NCBI GenBank assembly: GCA_003008705.1
Contig: PDUO01000005.1
Location: 1,553,997 to 1,617,996, forward strand
DNA length: 64,000 nt
Direction: 5' to 3'
From: Pezicula radicicola
Taxonomy: Eukaryota; Ascomycota; Leotiomycetes; Helotiales; Dermateaceae
Part shown: positions 1 to 11,000 of the stretch, in pieces
Layout of the letters: the number at the start of each line of letters is the position of its first letter
How positions within the stretch are numbered: the stretch's first letter is position 1
Notes under the pieces: model-generated
The model's database searches: none
Seen by the model: only the letters and a program-made list of their open reading frames with translations
Told to the model about the DNA's origin: nothing
Translations under genes and position numbers: made by a program

Positions 1-1137
1 TGGGTTAGTTGGGGGGTTTTTTGGTTGTGCGGGAAAGGAGGTGGGAGGGTAACGAACGGATTGGAAAAGAGTTAGGAAGACAACGATTTTGATGGCGAGG
101 AATTTTAGGAAGGGACTATGTATTGCTAGTTCGCTTTTGAATTGAAGGTAGAGTTGTAAGAGGCAGAACATTGCGAAACCTAGGGATTGGCCTTGGATTT
201 GTGTTACCTGTTTGGTAAGTTTGGTTAATGGACTTTCTCTGATTAGATAAGGGCATATGGGGGGTTGACTTACCCAGATGTGAGCGAATTTTATACTGTT
301 GGATGTTGCGCAGTATGTTTCTGTTGCTTCGGTGATGAAGGTTATGAATGTGAGAAGTGCTTTGACGATACAATATTGGAATACACAAATCCAAATGATC
401 TACTCAAAATATCAATCAGTATTAACTCTTCAATCTCATTCCCTAATTTCCTCAAATAAAAGTTGAGGGTTGAAAAAAAAAAAACATACCATAAATAAAG
501 TCAATCCACTTCTGGGTGTTCTAAACCATCCCTTCTCACCTCGACTCTTCTTCGGCATCCAACTAAGCGGCGGAGCCCAAGGTCTCGGTTTAACAGTTAA
601 CAGTTTTGCTCGTAGTTCTTCCATTGTTGGGGCTAGGTAACTGCAGAGGAGCATGAAGAATGCGGCTAGGACCAATGCTTCGTAGAAGAGGTGAGAGGCT
701 TCGAGGTAGACGTGTGCATGGTAGTATTTTATTGAGAGGGTTGCTGTTATGCTGTAGATTGGGATCATGAAGAGGATTCGGAGGATTCTAGGGTTGGTTA
801 TTGTTAGGTTACTTTCGTGTGTTGTTTTTGTATTGGAAGTGGTGGAGTTTTTGAATGGGAGATGGATGATGGTGTAACGGTGTAATGGTAGATGAATACT
901 TACTGCTTTTGCTGGCTGGGTTTCGTGTAGTTGGTTGCATGGCGGAAAATTAGGTAGGCAGAGAAGATGCTTGCTACAACTGTGAAGACGCTGGCTAGAT
1001 AGATGCTGAGTTCGAAGAATGTGAATGAACCATATAGCTCCTCTTCGATCACTATGAGTCTGTTAGTAGATATCTACAAGAAACAGAAGGTTGGACTCAC
1101 GAGGTGCATCCAGCAACGTATTATTGCACTTAGACAT
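1..1137 (-). CDS. OST-alpha / TMEM184 (DUF300) family membrane protein, 3' end beyond window
   Basis: The five exons I can follow are 1137-1101, 1051-904, 811-490, 399-274 and 207 to the edge, and all phases agree. The protein begins MSKCNNTLLDAPLIEEELYG. Family landmarks are a first membrane helix, then RHATNYTKPSQQ, then ILRILFMIPIYS, a long helix after HLFYEALVL, SGLTLFM joined to IIWICVFQYC, ITEATETYC and KFLAIKIVVFL. These match the organic-solute-transporter-alpha/TMEM184 fold of seven membrane helices; fungal members are mostly uncharacterised and probably sit in the plasma or vacuolar membrane. The ATG at 1137 is the first Met after an in-frame stop. The cytosolic tail lies outside the window. 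Family assignment is firm; substrate is unknown. Confidence 0.85.
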
Positions 1138-2048
1138 CTTGAAGATCACCAGGCCTCATCAAAGGCTACTATCGATCTAGAAGAAGCTCTCACAAACACG
1201 GCAATTCAAGCCGTTTAATCTTTTCGAAGAATAAACTGTTAGAATTTCTCAAATAGTAGTAGAAACACAATGCACATACCTAGATTAAGGAGGGAATTAG
1301 ACTGATTTGTACTGACAACAGCGAGAAAGCCTCGGAACATAGCACAGCCTTTTTTTTACAAGGGATAAAGAGAGACAACGAGTCATAAAAGGGGAATCCA
1401 TCATGTGGAGATGCACTAGTTGAAAATCAATCGCATGGACGATCTCGTTTTGAACACTCTTTGTTTCTGGCCTGGCGTGTTGAAACGCTCATTGTGGGAA
1501 AGGAGAACGCCCGGGTGGTCGCAGACCATATTTTAGACCAGACGAACTTCGAACACAATACCTAGCGAATTATCCTTGGCTTGTGCAGCTGTCATGCAAC
1601 ATTTAAAAGCCGTTGATTTCCAGATTGGGTTATCAGTTCGTATGTTAGCAGGTGGATTTGTGAGGCTGTGTTTAAAATGATCCTTTTAATTTCTAGACGA
1701 TGGCGCTGGCTTTGTTTACGTCGGGACTGGGGTTTTGAATGGTGGTTGGTTGTAGGTTGGAGGTGCAAAGTAGCTTTAAAGTACCTTTGTCGCCAAGGGA
1801 TTGGCTGCATGGTTCAAACAGTGACGAAAATTTACCGAGGCGCTCCTCGTAGATTATCTGAATGCGGTAAGGTGCGAGACATGCTACGTGGCGCATAAAT
1901 GTTTACTTTTTATTAGAGGGCTTCTTCTGCTATGAATACCGGAATGTTCTTTATCTATATATCTATATCATTCCGAGGCCTCCCTAAGGTAAAGTTTTGT
2001 TCTAGGATATCCATTACGAATATAGGGATTAATGAATTCCTTCGGAGG
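1138..2048. other. Intergenic, promoter side of the OST-alpha-like gene
   Basis: No supportable gene is seen. Short open frames at 1592-1898 occur on both strands and cancel each other out. Nothing resembling a tRNA or a repeat was recognised. Confidence 0.6.
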
Positions 2049-2211
2049 ACCGTGAAATTTGCCTTTTAAGAGATCATTTTCAATTGGGCCGTGTATTAAG
2101 TGAGTTACTTGAAATAAGTAGGCTACTTAGAACAAGTTACCCAAATCGAGTTGGTTAGTCATGTCAAGTGAGCTACTCAAAATGATCTCTTAAGAAGCAA
2201 TTGGCACAGTA
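2049..2211. mobile_element. MITE-like element, copy A (terminal inverted repeats)
   Basis: The left end reads ACCGTG then AATTTGCCTTTTAAGAGATC. The right end, reverse-complemented, reads TACTGTGCCAATTGC and then TTAAGAGATCATTTT. Between the ends lie several copies of the GTGAGTTACT / GAGCTACTCA motif. Two better-preserved relatives are at 45168-45303 and 60151-60270. It has no coding capacity, so it would depend on a transposase elsewhere. The ends have diverged here and no target-site duplication could be fixed. Confidence 0.6.
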
Positions 2212-2686
2212 CAGGTACTACTTTTTTGTTACTGATACAGCACAAGCTTTACTTGGTTGCAAAGTCTGCCAAAGAGTAAACCTGGAAGCGAGGTCTCTAA
2301 AGCAAGTCAATTAATTAAATCCAACAGTTTAAGTTCAACTGAGTAGCTACAATCAAGTTCAAGTGAGTGAATAATTTTGGATTTTTTGACATAGTCACAT
2401 AATAGGGAGTACATTCCAGAGGGAACATTTTTCAGTTTCTAATCCATATAGAACAAGAACTCTTAATCCCGTCCTTCAGCTCTTACATCAAGTTGAAGTC
2501 AGCTTTAATGCATCCAGATTCTAACCAATGAGAATAAACCAGAGGTAAATCTACCCTGTATTATAGTGAAGTCTGCGGTCCGATACCAACATTTCTCCGA
2601 GGGTAGGTTTGACAGTACGAGACAAAAGGATGGAGTGGTTTCGAGGCTTGCATTTAGACACCGCCCCTTCCATCGCAATTCGTTAA
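2212..2686. other. Intergenic with degenerate copies of the GAGTTACTCA motif
   Basis: Diverged copies of the dispersed motif are seen around 2330-2375 (AACTGAGTAGCTAC and CAAGTGAGTGAATAA). No gene is seen. Confidence 0.45.
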
Positions 2687-3250
2687 TCCCTCAAGGATTA
2701 CAAACTTAAACAATGGGGTTTCGTCATCTATCGCTGTACCTACAGTTCTCAAGAAAAATGGGCCATTTTCATGTCTGTTGTTAAGGAACATGTACAGGAA
2801 TACCTTGAAGCCAGAGAGATGAGTGATTTGTTCGATACTATTGCGTGGACTATTATCGAGGACGAATCCCTAGATAAAGCTAGTATTCTAGGGATAAACC
2901 AGAGGTTCGCGGAATGGATGAAGAAAGAAGGAAGAGAGGAGAGTGTAGAGAGTTTTGTAAATGATGCGAAGGCAAGGGAAGATGAGGGATACTATTTTAC
3001 GGTGGTTAGGCAGGATAATCTTGAGTTGTCGGAGGAGAATAAAGGGAAAGATGAAGGGAATGAAGAGGATGAAGAGGAGATGGACGAAGAGATGGACGAA
3101 GATGATCGTGCTAGGGATTAGGAGTTTTTCAAGAAGAGATTTAAAGCTGATGTCCTTGTTAGGCTATATGCTGCTCTCCTTGACAGCAATTGTTGGTATA
3201 ATATGTATGTTCCTGAGTCAGGAGTTACTGATTTGTGGTTGTATATTTGA
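2687..3250 (+). pseudogene. Decayed member of a conserved fungal hypothetical family
   Basis: One frame starts after a stop at 2684-2686 and encodes WGFVIYRCTYSSQEKWAIFM, then a helical stretch with EDESLDKASILGINQRFAEW, an acidic run rich in Glu and Asp, and then a TAG stop at 3119-3121. The same frame continues after that stop with RLYAALLDSNCWYNMYVPES and ends at 3248-3250. The WGFVIYR motif at the start, the ESLDKA...RFAEW middle and the YVPESGV-like end are typical of a large family of fungal proteins of unknown function. There is no Met before the WGF motif and one internal stop, so I call it a pseudogene. An intron removing the stop is possible, but I see no good sites. The first usable Met is at 2771. 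Confidence 0.55.
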
Positions 3251-3821
3251 CGGCTTGTTAGATCAAATCTATTAGTAGATTTTTATATCTTTGGGTATCT
3301 CTCTCATGTCGATGACAGTTATTTCTTGATTGATGTTTGTTTTATCCAACCCTGGGACTATTGCTGGCACCTAGGTTGGATGATGAAAACTGGTCCAAGC
3401 TGTGAATACTGGAGCAACTGAGATGGCACCACCGGCAGTTTCGCAAGGCTATGTTGTTTTCAAGTTAAGGTAAAAAGATTTTCGGTGTATTAAGACATAT
3501 CTTAGAGGCTGAGGAAGTGCAGATGGAAGTTGAAAGCTGGTTATTGTTATTGGAACATTGAGCTACATAGATAGTTATAATTAGAGGATAATAAAGAAAA
3601 GAAAACCAATTTCTCTTAACATTCTAATAACACCCTTCTAACCAATATGCTATCAAAAGTATCTTACGTACAAAGGAAAATTGTCCCCAGTGCGAGTCCG
3701 CAAAAACAAAACATCAATTCCTCCTTCTTCTAACCCTTGTTGTAGTCCACCTATTCATTACCATGACCAATCCTGCCCATCCCTCCACCGCCCGTCCTTC
3801 TTCTGCAATATTTTAGATCTC
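3251..3821. other. Intergenic between convergent genes
   Basis: This stretch lies between the 3' ends of the decayed gene and the RTA1-like gene. No gene or structured repeat is recognised. Confidence 0.6.
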
Positions 3822-4822
3822 TTACTTCGGAGCTAATCGTTCTTCATCCATAGTAGTCCTCCCCTCAGGAATAATCTCATACATCTGGAAAACCTTCATA
3901 GCAGCCCTCCCCCCGTTCAAAATGGCATTAAGCTCACTAGGATGAACAACATTAAAAAGAACCGTAACAATAAACATCATCGTCCCATCAAAAATATAAA
4001 TCAAATACTCATTCGACTGCAAATATCCATTTCTTCCCTGTATATACTCAGCCAGTCTAAAGATCGATCGAACCAGGATAAGAACAGTTCCAGCGTAGAT
4101 ACTTAGGAGGTGTTTTTTCCAGGGGATATCTGGGGATAGTGATTTTGAGGTGGGGTTTTTGTTGAGTCGTGTGTGGAATATGTAGGATGTGAAGACGAAG
4201 AGTCCGAAGAAGAGAATTTGGACTATTAGTCCTGCAACCAGGATCTTTTCACCGAGCTTTACTTGGGAGGAACTTTTTCCGGCCATCATTCCACCACCTA
4301 CATATATATTAGCCTCATACTCTGTTCAAATTACGGTACAATCTGTACTTGCCTCCGGCTTGAGCAAGGAAAGAAACAACATCTCCAAGCACAAAGGTTC
4401 TAGTGAGTCTCGTCTTTCGAACAGGTGATAATGCTTCTCCCTCCGTTATAGAAATGATTCTGCCGAGAATCATATAGATGGTAGCAGCGAAGAAGGATGG
4501 CCCGAGAAGGAGAAGTAGATTTTGAACGATGAAGGGTGGAAGTGTCCAGTCTGGAGTTTCGTTTGCTGAGACTGCGCGTCCGGCATATCCAATCCATTCA
4601 ACTGGTGAAGAAATAGATGTCAGTATAACTGGGGTCAAAGGAGTTGGCGTTTTGTAATTACTTACAGAAGCCGCCTATGATGAAGGAGATAAGAAACCAT
4701 GCTTTTGTTCTTGTCATTTGATATACGTGGATCATTGTCGTTATGAAGAATATGACAATGAAGATGACGGCTGCTACCATGGAAGGATCATAGTGGTAAT
4801 ACTTGAATTTTTCTTCTGCCAT
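3822..4822 (-). CDS. RTA1-like seven-helix membrane protein
   Basis: The exons are 4822-4666, 4601-4353 and 4297-3822, giving 293 residues. The family signature is complete: FFEWIGYAGRAVS, WTLPPFIVQNLLLLLGPSFF, IYMILGRII, FVLGDVVSFLAQAGGGG, LGEKILVAGLIVQILFFG, RSIFRLAEYIQGRNGYL and NEYLIYIFDGTMMF followed by HPSE. RTA1 proteins are fungal plasma-membrane or ER proteins tied to resistance to 7-aminocholesterol and to lipid transport or sphingoid-base sensitivity. The second intron only restores the conserved QAGGGGMM motif if it uses a GC donor (GCAAGT) at 4352. The start at 4822 gives the usual short lumenal N-terminus MAEEKFKYYHYDPS. The specific ligand cannot be read from sequence. Confidence 0.92.
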
Positions 4823-6105
4823 TTTGTGCGTAGACGAGTGACTTGTTTTGGAGGGAAAGAGCTAAGGAGATAATGAAGTAGCGAAGTGAATCATGAGATG
4901 AACGATTAATTGAAGGATAGAAAAGAAAGATATAGATGAGATTATACTTACAATTACGAAGTAGATAGGAGGCTTAGCTCTAACCGTGTGCGAAGTTACC
5001 TTATTTCGTACTTCTCGTTGTTTTCACGTCAGTCTCCACTTTGTATACGCCTGGGCGATTATCAGTCCGTCCTGTCATAAACCAAGGGAACCATTGAAGC
5101 TTCGAGAATAAATTTAGCGAAGAAAGCTAAAGACGTAAACGTAAACGAGAACGAGGCCGGTAGCCGATACGGCGCGTACGGAGGAGTATTATCTAACAAC
5201 ACAGCAACCGCTGAGTATAAAAACACAGCCTCGAGATACTTGGACGCCAAGTTAAAGTGCCTACACTAAAACAAGCAAAACAAAGTCCATCCTTTTAATT
5301 ATGCTTCACTTTAAAGGAAATACCGAGGAACTTGTACAGCTTTTACTTCTCCTCTCAGCATTGGCAAACTTGCTTAAATTACACCGTATATGTGCCTCGC
5401 ACTTCTCGTTGATTTCCATATTGAGACAATTACGAACACCAAGCGCACGGCTTACTGTCTCCGCCGATTTCGACCGTATATGATGCCAAACTAAAGATAT
5501 TTATTAGAGGCGCAGCTACCTTAGCTTCCTTTGCTGTTCATACCGTCCTACATAAATTATTCATTTGTCTTGGTTGCTTCGAAGATCATGCTTCAGACTT
5601 CTCGTGATCCTATTTCCAAGCACTCAGAATGGAGACTCCTAATATGTGTGCACTACTATTGATTTTTTCTGCAGCCCATGTGTCGTATATGCCATCGACC
5701 TCATCGCTTGAAGGTAGGTTAGATTTATATAGGAACTTAGCACACAAATCAAAAGAGTTGCTCAAGTTCAAATTAAGCTATTTACTTAAACAGAGTCTGG
5801 TATTCAAAGTAAGTGAGCTATCAATCGCTTAAAGTCACGACTCTGGGAGAATTCGCGTGATCTATCTCAGATATCCTTTTCAGCACCGTATGTGCAGTAC
5901 CAGGAGCCAAAATGGAGATATCCCATGAATGACTGCTTAATCATAAGTAATAAGCTAAATACCTTCCTAGAAGATTTAGTTCGACTTGCTTTAGAACCAT
6001 TTGTGGCTTGCCTTTCCCATGGCTAACAGCCTCGGAATTTGAACGGACAAAATTTGACACATCCGGCTCCGGAAACTTGATGTAACGTACAAATGCTTAT
6101 ATACA
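4823..6105. other. Intergenic
   Basis: No supported gene. Two near-repeated phrases (GTGCGAAGTTACCTTATTTCGTACTTCTCG near 4988 and similar CTCGCACTTCTCGTTG near 5396) suggest local duplication. Degenerate TCAAAGTAAGTGAGCTATC motifs occur at 5745-5825. Confidence 0.5.
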
Positions 6106-6223
6106 TACGAAGGACAAGTTCATTTGTATTGAGCCTGGTCCAAGCGTTTCCGCTCACAAATCAATCCATTTCACAGCCAAAACGCTTGGACCAGGCTCAA
6201 TACAAATGAACTTGTCCTTCGTA
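6106..6223. repeat. Perfect 44-bp inverted repeat with 30-nt loop
   Basis: The left arm 6106-6149 and right arm 6180-6223 are exact reverse complements (left arm starts TACGAAGGACAAGTTC, ends GGTCCAAGCGTTT), separated by 6150-6179. Outside the arms the symmetry resumes after a gap: CTTGATGTAACGTAC on the left at about 6078 matches the reverse complement of GTACGTCGAATCAAG on the right with three mismatches. Transcription in either direction would give a long hairpin. A short open frame on the plus strand (6206-6418) begins inside the right arm, but nothing supports it as a gene. Confidence 0.9.
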
Positions 6224-8094
6224 CAGTACGTCGAATCAAGCAAACAACCAATCACCCCCAAGAGATCATCCAGATCCCGAAACAATACATTTAAAGTTCT
6301 ACAGTTTCAGATCATTGTCCTCGCACACCTCGCTTATTTCTACTTCGGGTCCGGTAATGTGGATTACCGGTGTGGTGGTACTTGTGCAAGTGATTCTGAG
6401 CTTAAATGGATCACCTAACCCACATTTTACGATTCCTTACGACTGGTAGGTGGGTGAGGTGGTCGTGCTCTTACGGGTTACGGTACGGTTTTCAGTTAGT
6501 CATGCGATTTTTGATATGGGGGTTCTGATGTGTTCTTTCATCTGAACTTTTCCGTATTCGGATCTTGGAAACTTGGTGAGATTATAAAACTGGGATGATT
6601 TTCCAGCTACTTTTCCCCACTTTCTTTTGTTGCGAAGAAAACTATAGTATTCTGCTCTGAAGAAGTAATATCAAGTCTTGCGGATTTAAATGTTTCTTGT
6701 TAGACAATGAGAGCGGAATAGAAGATCAGAGCTGTTTCGTACCATACACTTTAAAGTATACGGCCTGAGAGAGAAAATCTTTACAGAACACCACAAATTA
6801 GTTTCTGTATCACACAGATCCATACCAAGACACGAGGGAATATTAGAAAGAAGAAAAGAAAGGTCTCATCGAGGAGCTGTGCGCTATGGAACAACTATCT
6901 ATTGGTGTTTATAGATTCCCGGAGGCATACCACATTATCAACAGCTTGTTGTGTATACAGAACCTTCGATGTTGAAATTAAAGCCTTTTAACTAGTTTCG
7001 TATTATATCTCACTGACAGCACTCTGTATAATGACAGCAGCAAGCCTATCTATAAATAATTTCAATGGGAAATGTATGCGAGGGCCAATGCAATACCTCG
7101 CTCTTTACAGTAGTACCGTAACTCCGCTCTGGATATTCTACCGGCCTTCTCTCAGTTAAAGAGTCCACTTGTATTCATCCACCAGTTTCTGGTCATAGAA
7201 AGCAAAGCATGCTACAGCTTTAAGCTTAGTATATCTAGCTTCTTCGTCCCAAATGAAGTAATATAGATTAAGATTCGTGGCCGTACCTAGATATAGAGCT
7301 CCTTGTCGAACTGTTACCTACATTTCTGGTAAGTATACTTTTCTAATTTCAAGAATCACTAATCTTTTGCCAGTTTCTAATTACAATATTAGGTTCCAAG
7401 AGGGGCACAATTATGCGATTTTTCCACCGCTCTTCTTCGTCTGTATTCTCGAATACCTAAAGCCCTTCACAGAGGTTGCCACCATTTAAAAGTTAGATGG
7501 TCAAAATTGTAGGGCGACAAAAAGTGATCGATTATCCCCTCTATGCTTTAATGCGGGACCCTTCAAATGTAGCTTTTTCTTCACTAAAATTCTGCAATGT
7601 TTTTAATATCACATCCTTTGGGTTAACTGTCAGACTAAGGTACAGGGTATCTATCAGTGACCCTTGTTTGTTTTACTTTTGAAGGTGGTTACATTATTAC
7701 TCTTTTACAATGGAATAATGGTGATGAAGAAATATATATAGGTAAGCGTATATAATCCCTCTAGCGAGCTCCAACAATGGATGGAAACCACTCCATTTGC
7801 CTACTCTTTCGAGCTAGCGATCAATCGAGAGAGAGAGAGAAGTTTCGAAACCGCCCCCACCGCCCCCCATTTTGTTTGGAAAAAGGTAGAAAGAAAAACT
7901 TAAAGATAGGTAGATTTTTTCGATGCTTTTCAAAGCCGCTTAGTGAATAGCAATTATTACCTTTTGCCCGCGTTCCATTTCCTCGTCGATTTTGCTATTC
8001 TCAAGTCCCTCAATAAAGCATTGCCCTATATACTTGTAATGTCTGGTTTCGAGTCCATCAACTGAGATAGGTTTTTCTGCAAGAATTGCCATAA
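6224..8094. other. Long non-coding stretch
   Basis: No reading frame resembles a known protein. A short GA run is at about 7820-7842. The stretch looks like ordinary AT-leaning intergenic DNA and carries the 3' flank of the cullin-HET gene. Confidence 0.5.
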
Positions 8095-11000
8095 TTAATA
8101 AAGATGAATTTTAGTTTGCGTGTATCCTCGGGACTCACCAGATAAGGAGCTATGACTTCCACTATAGCCGGATTCCGACCGTTTTCGCTCGAAATATTGA
8201 TGCGCATGGTTGATAGGCAATCCTTCAGGTGTGCTATAGGGACGTAGGACATGGATAGATTCTGGCGCATCCGCAATGAAACATAGGACATCATGACTTC
8301 TATATGATTCTGGCAATAAAAGATCTCTTTTTTGAATGCGAGAAGATATGTCGTCATTGGTAATATGGGCATGATGCTTAGAGTTTTGTTGTGTTGGTTC
8401 TGTGTTGTCCTGAGTAAAATCTATTGGGACTCCTATACAGCCAAGGACGGATCCATCGAACAACCAAACACGGTTGCTACTAAGATTATGAGACCACGTG
8501 TTGCTTGTTTGTTCCCTGGAGTCCGGCTTTAGACTGTTTAAAACGACATTCCTCAAGTATTGGCTCTGGTGGTCTGGCGTCATAATTTTCCAGTTTGGGG
8601 CCCAAGATGCTATCGTCTCGTGGGAAGATGTCTCGGTCGAGTTCGATTGGCTAGGAATAATCAAATTTGTATGCCTTTCTTCGAGTTCTATATCCTCGAC
8701 AAATGAAAGAAGCCTTAACCCAGCAATCTCGTCAATTAAGTACCGAGCAAATCCCTCATATACGGTTTTGCAACTACTTGCGTAGTCAACCATCTTGTCA
8801 AGATGAGGCACCGAGACTATTTTAGTATGAGCAAAGAGCATATCTCGTGGGTCACTGACCCCAAGGCCTCGACGAAATTGGAGGACTTTTAAGAGATAAT
8901 GATCTCTCTCTTGAATACCAAGGGTGCTTTGGCGAGCTGACCGAAGGTCTTCCATTTCGGACAGAAGTAGAAGTCCTCTGAATGCGTTTTTGTGTTCCTC
9001 ATCTGTATTGATATTGGCAAGGTGGGACTCCAGTGTCTCTTGAGCATCGGTTGGGCCCGTATAATGCTGTAAAGCCTCGAGATACTCGCTGGCAGTTCGA
9101 CTATGTGGAACAGAGTCCCACGAAGACACTGCCAGCCATTTTTGGACGTCCAAATCACTGTTCAGGTTGGCGTCTTCGAAATAATCCTTTACTGTCCGAT
9201 CTCCTTGTCCATGGGATCCATCTTCCGTGTCGGATACTTTGAGATCCAGAATTTTACAAATACTGTCCCAACTTTCGCATTTACGTCCACATTGGACTAG
9301 TGGGTTAGGTGAAGTGATCAGTTCTTGAAGAACCCAAATCCTCGTGAACCATGGATGGCTCAAAATGGGTCTTACAAATGACTTCACATGCGTGGCTGAA
9401 CGTGAAGTTATGCGCGACTTCCAAAGACCATATGTCAACGGAGCGTAATCGAAAAGATAGATGATCGTCTTCGCTGCACACGAATATATGGAAGCCATTT
9501 GACGAACTTGGTGTGTTCGTTCTACTATATCTTGTTGATTGATACTTATTGCGTCAGCCCACAGATACACCACTTGCTCATCAGGGCGTGGACGTATATT
9601 GTGAAGAGCAGAGTTTAGGCTGACGGTAATAGAAAGCGGTTTGCCATCAACTATGACCATTGTGGTGTTGGTGCTATCTCCCCATACGTATGAGAGTGCC
9701 GTATATCGGTAACCGTGGCTGCTTCTGCATGCGCTCAGGGTTGTGTGAATGAGTTTGTACTCATTGCAGGTCTCTCCAGGCCACAACTCAATAAGCCGTA
9801 TTTCATCAGGTTCCTTAAGTGGTTTGTAAATGCCCTGCTGCTTGTCCACTGTTCTAAGTGGCAGGTATTCCGGTACTGTGTTAGAGGGAAATTGGCCAGT
9901 TTCAGAGTCATCACTGATCACTGATTTCCTTTCCGTGGCCTCCCAGAATCTTTCCTGTCCATTTGACATGTTATGTCGCTGTGGAAGCCCGGCCCCAAGG
10001 TATGAGAATTCTTCTCCCTCCCCTCGCTCTAGATACTCTTTCTCGAGCAAGATGTCTATGTTCTTCTTGATATCGGCGACTTTCAATGGAAAACGAGTTT
10101 TGACTTGCTGGATGGTCTCTTGAACGATATTGGTATACTTCATCTTCTTGCGAGATTTCATAATCCGGACGATGGTGGACTAGTAATTGTTAATGTCAAT
10201 GGTAAGTCAGAAATTTAGTTGGGGAAAAAAAAAGGGACATACTTGAGTGAGTAGGCTCCGATCCTCCTCAATCCTCTTTTGAAAATGCTCGACTTCTTGC
10301 TTCTGCTCTGATTTCAACGCGATATTCAGATTGATCTTGATCTTCTTGCTCTTGAAGTTCATGTTCAATGAGAATTTGTTGCCCTTCTGAAATGTAGCCT
10401 CTTTAGGCTCTGATACAAGAACATTGGCTGTTAGCAATATTTGGAGAGTCGGATCAAGGATTTTCTTGTTTAAAGAGGTGGTATCGAAGATTTTCTCATA
10501 ATCGATGATATCTTCGTTGTTGAAAAGCAGTAGGATTGCCATTTGATAGGTGGAGACTTGGAAGGTGTACGGGATTTTGGAGCTTTTGATGTAAGTAGCA
10601 CACATCTCACCCTTGCAGAGGTGCCATAGCCAAGTAAGCTTGCGGCCATTGTGCATATCAACATAGTAGCTTTGAAAACGCTCGGTAATCTTAAAAATTT
10701 CTGCCGGGGGAGTGAAGAAGGTTCTTGGAGGGCCAAGAGGCCAGGAGCCTGTATCCAAAATAGCAAAGCTAAGATCATTCGGTTGCTTCTTATCGTCAAC
10801 ATCAAACGTCTTATCTTGGAATGCTTTGAACTCGGCCTTGAGCGGTTTTGAGGTCTGAATATCTTGGAACATACGCCGGAGCTTGTTGGTGTACTCAAAG
10901 CCGCATGCTACATTCAACTTGCTGATCATGCTGGTTTCAGCATCATCTGATAAGGAGTTTTCATATAGCATGCGTTTGCCTAGCATTCGAGCATAGAAAT

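Noticed and set aside
116..394. Minus-strand open frame across the OST-alpha-like gene
   Set aside because: It is a different frame crossing real exons and introns; the conserved helices read in the adjacent frame.
6206..6418. Plus-strand 70-codon frame starting in the inverted repeat
   Set aside because: No similarity, and it starts inside a hairpin arm; probably chance.
8095..10161. HET protein as a separate gene starting at the Met in MKSRKK
   Set aside because: That Met is inside the cullin neddylation motif IVRIMKSRKK, which continues from the previous exon; an independent start there would be meaningless.
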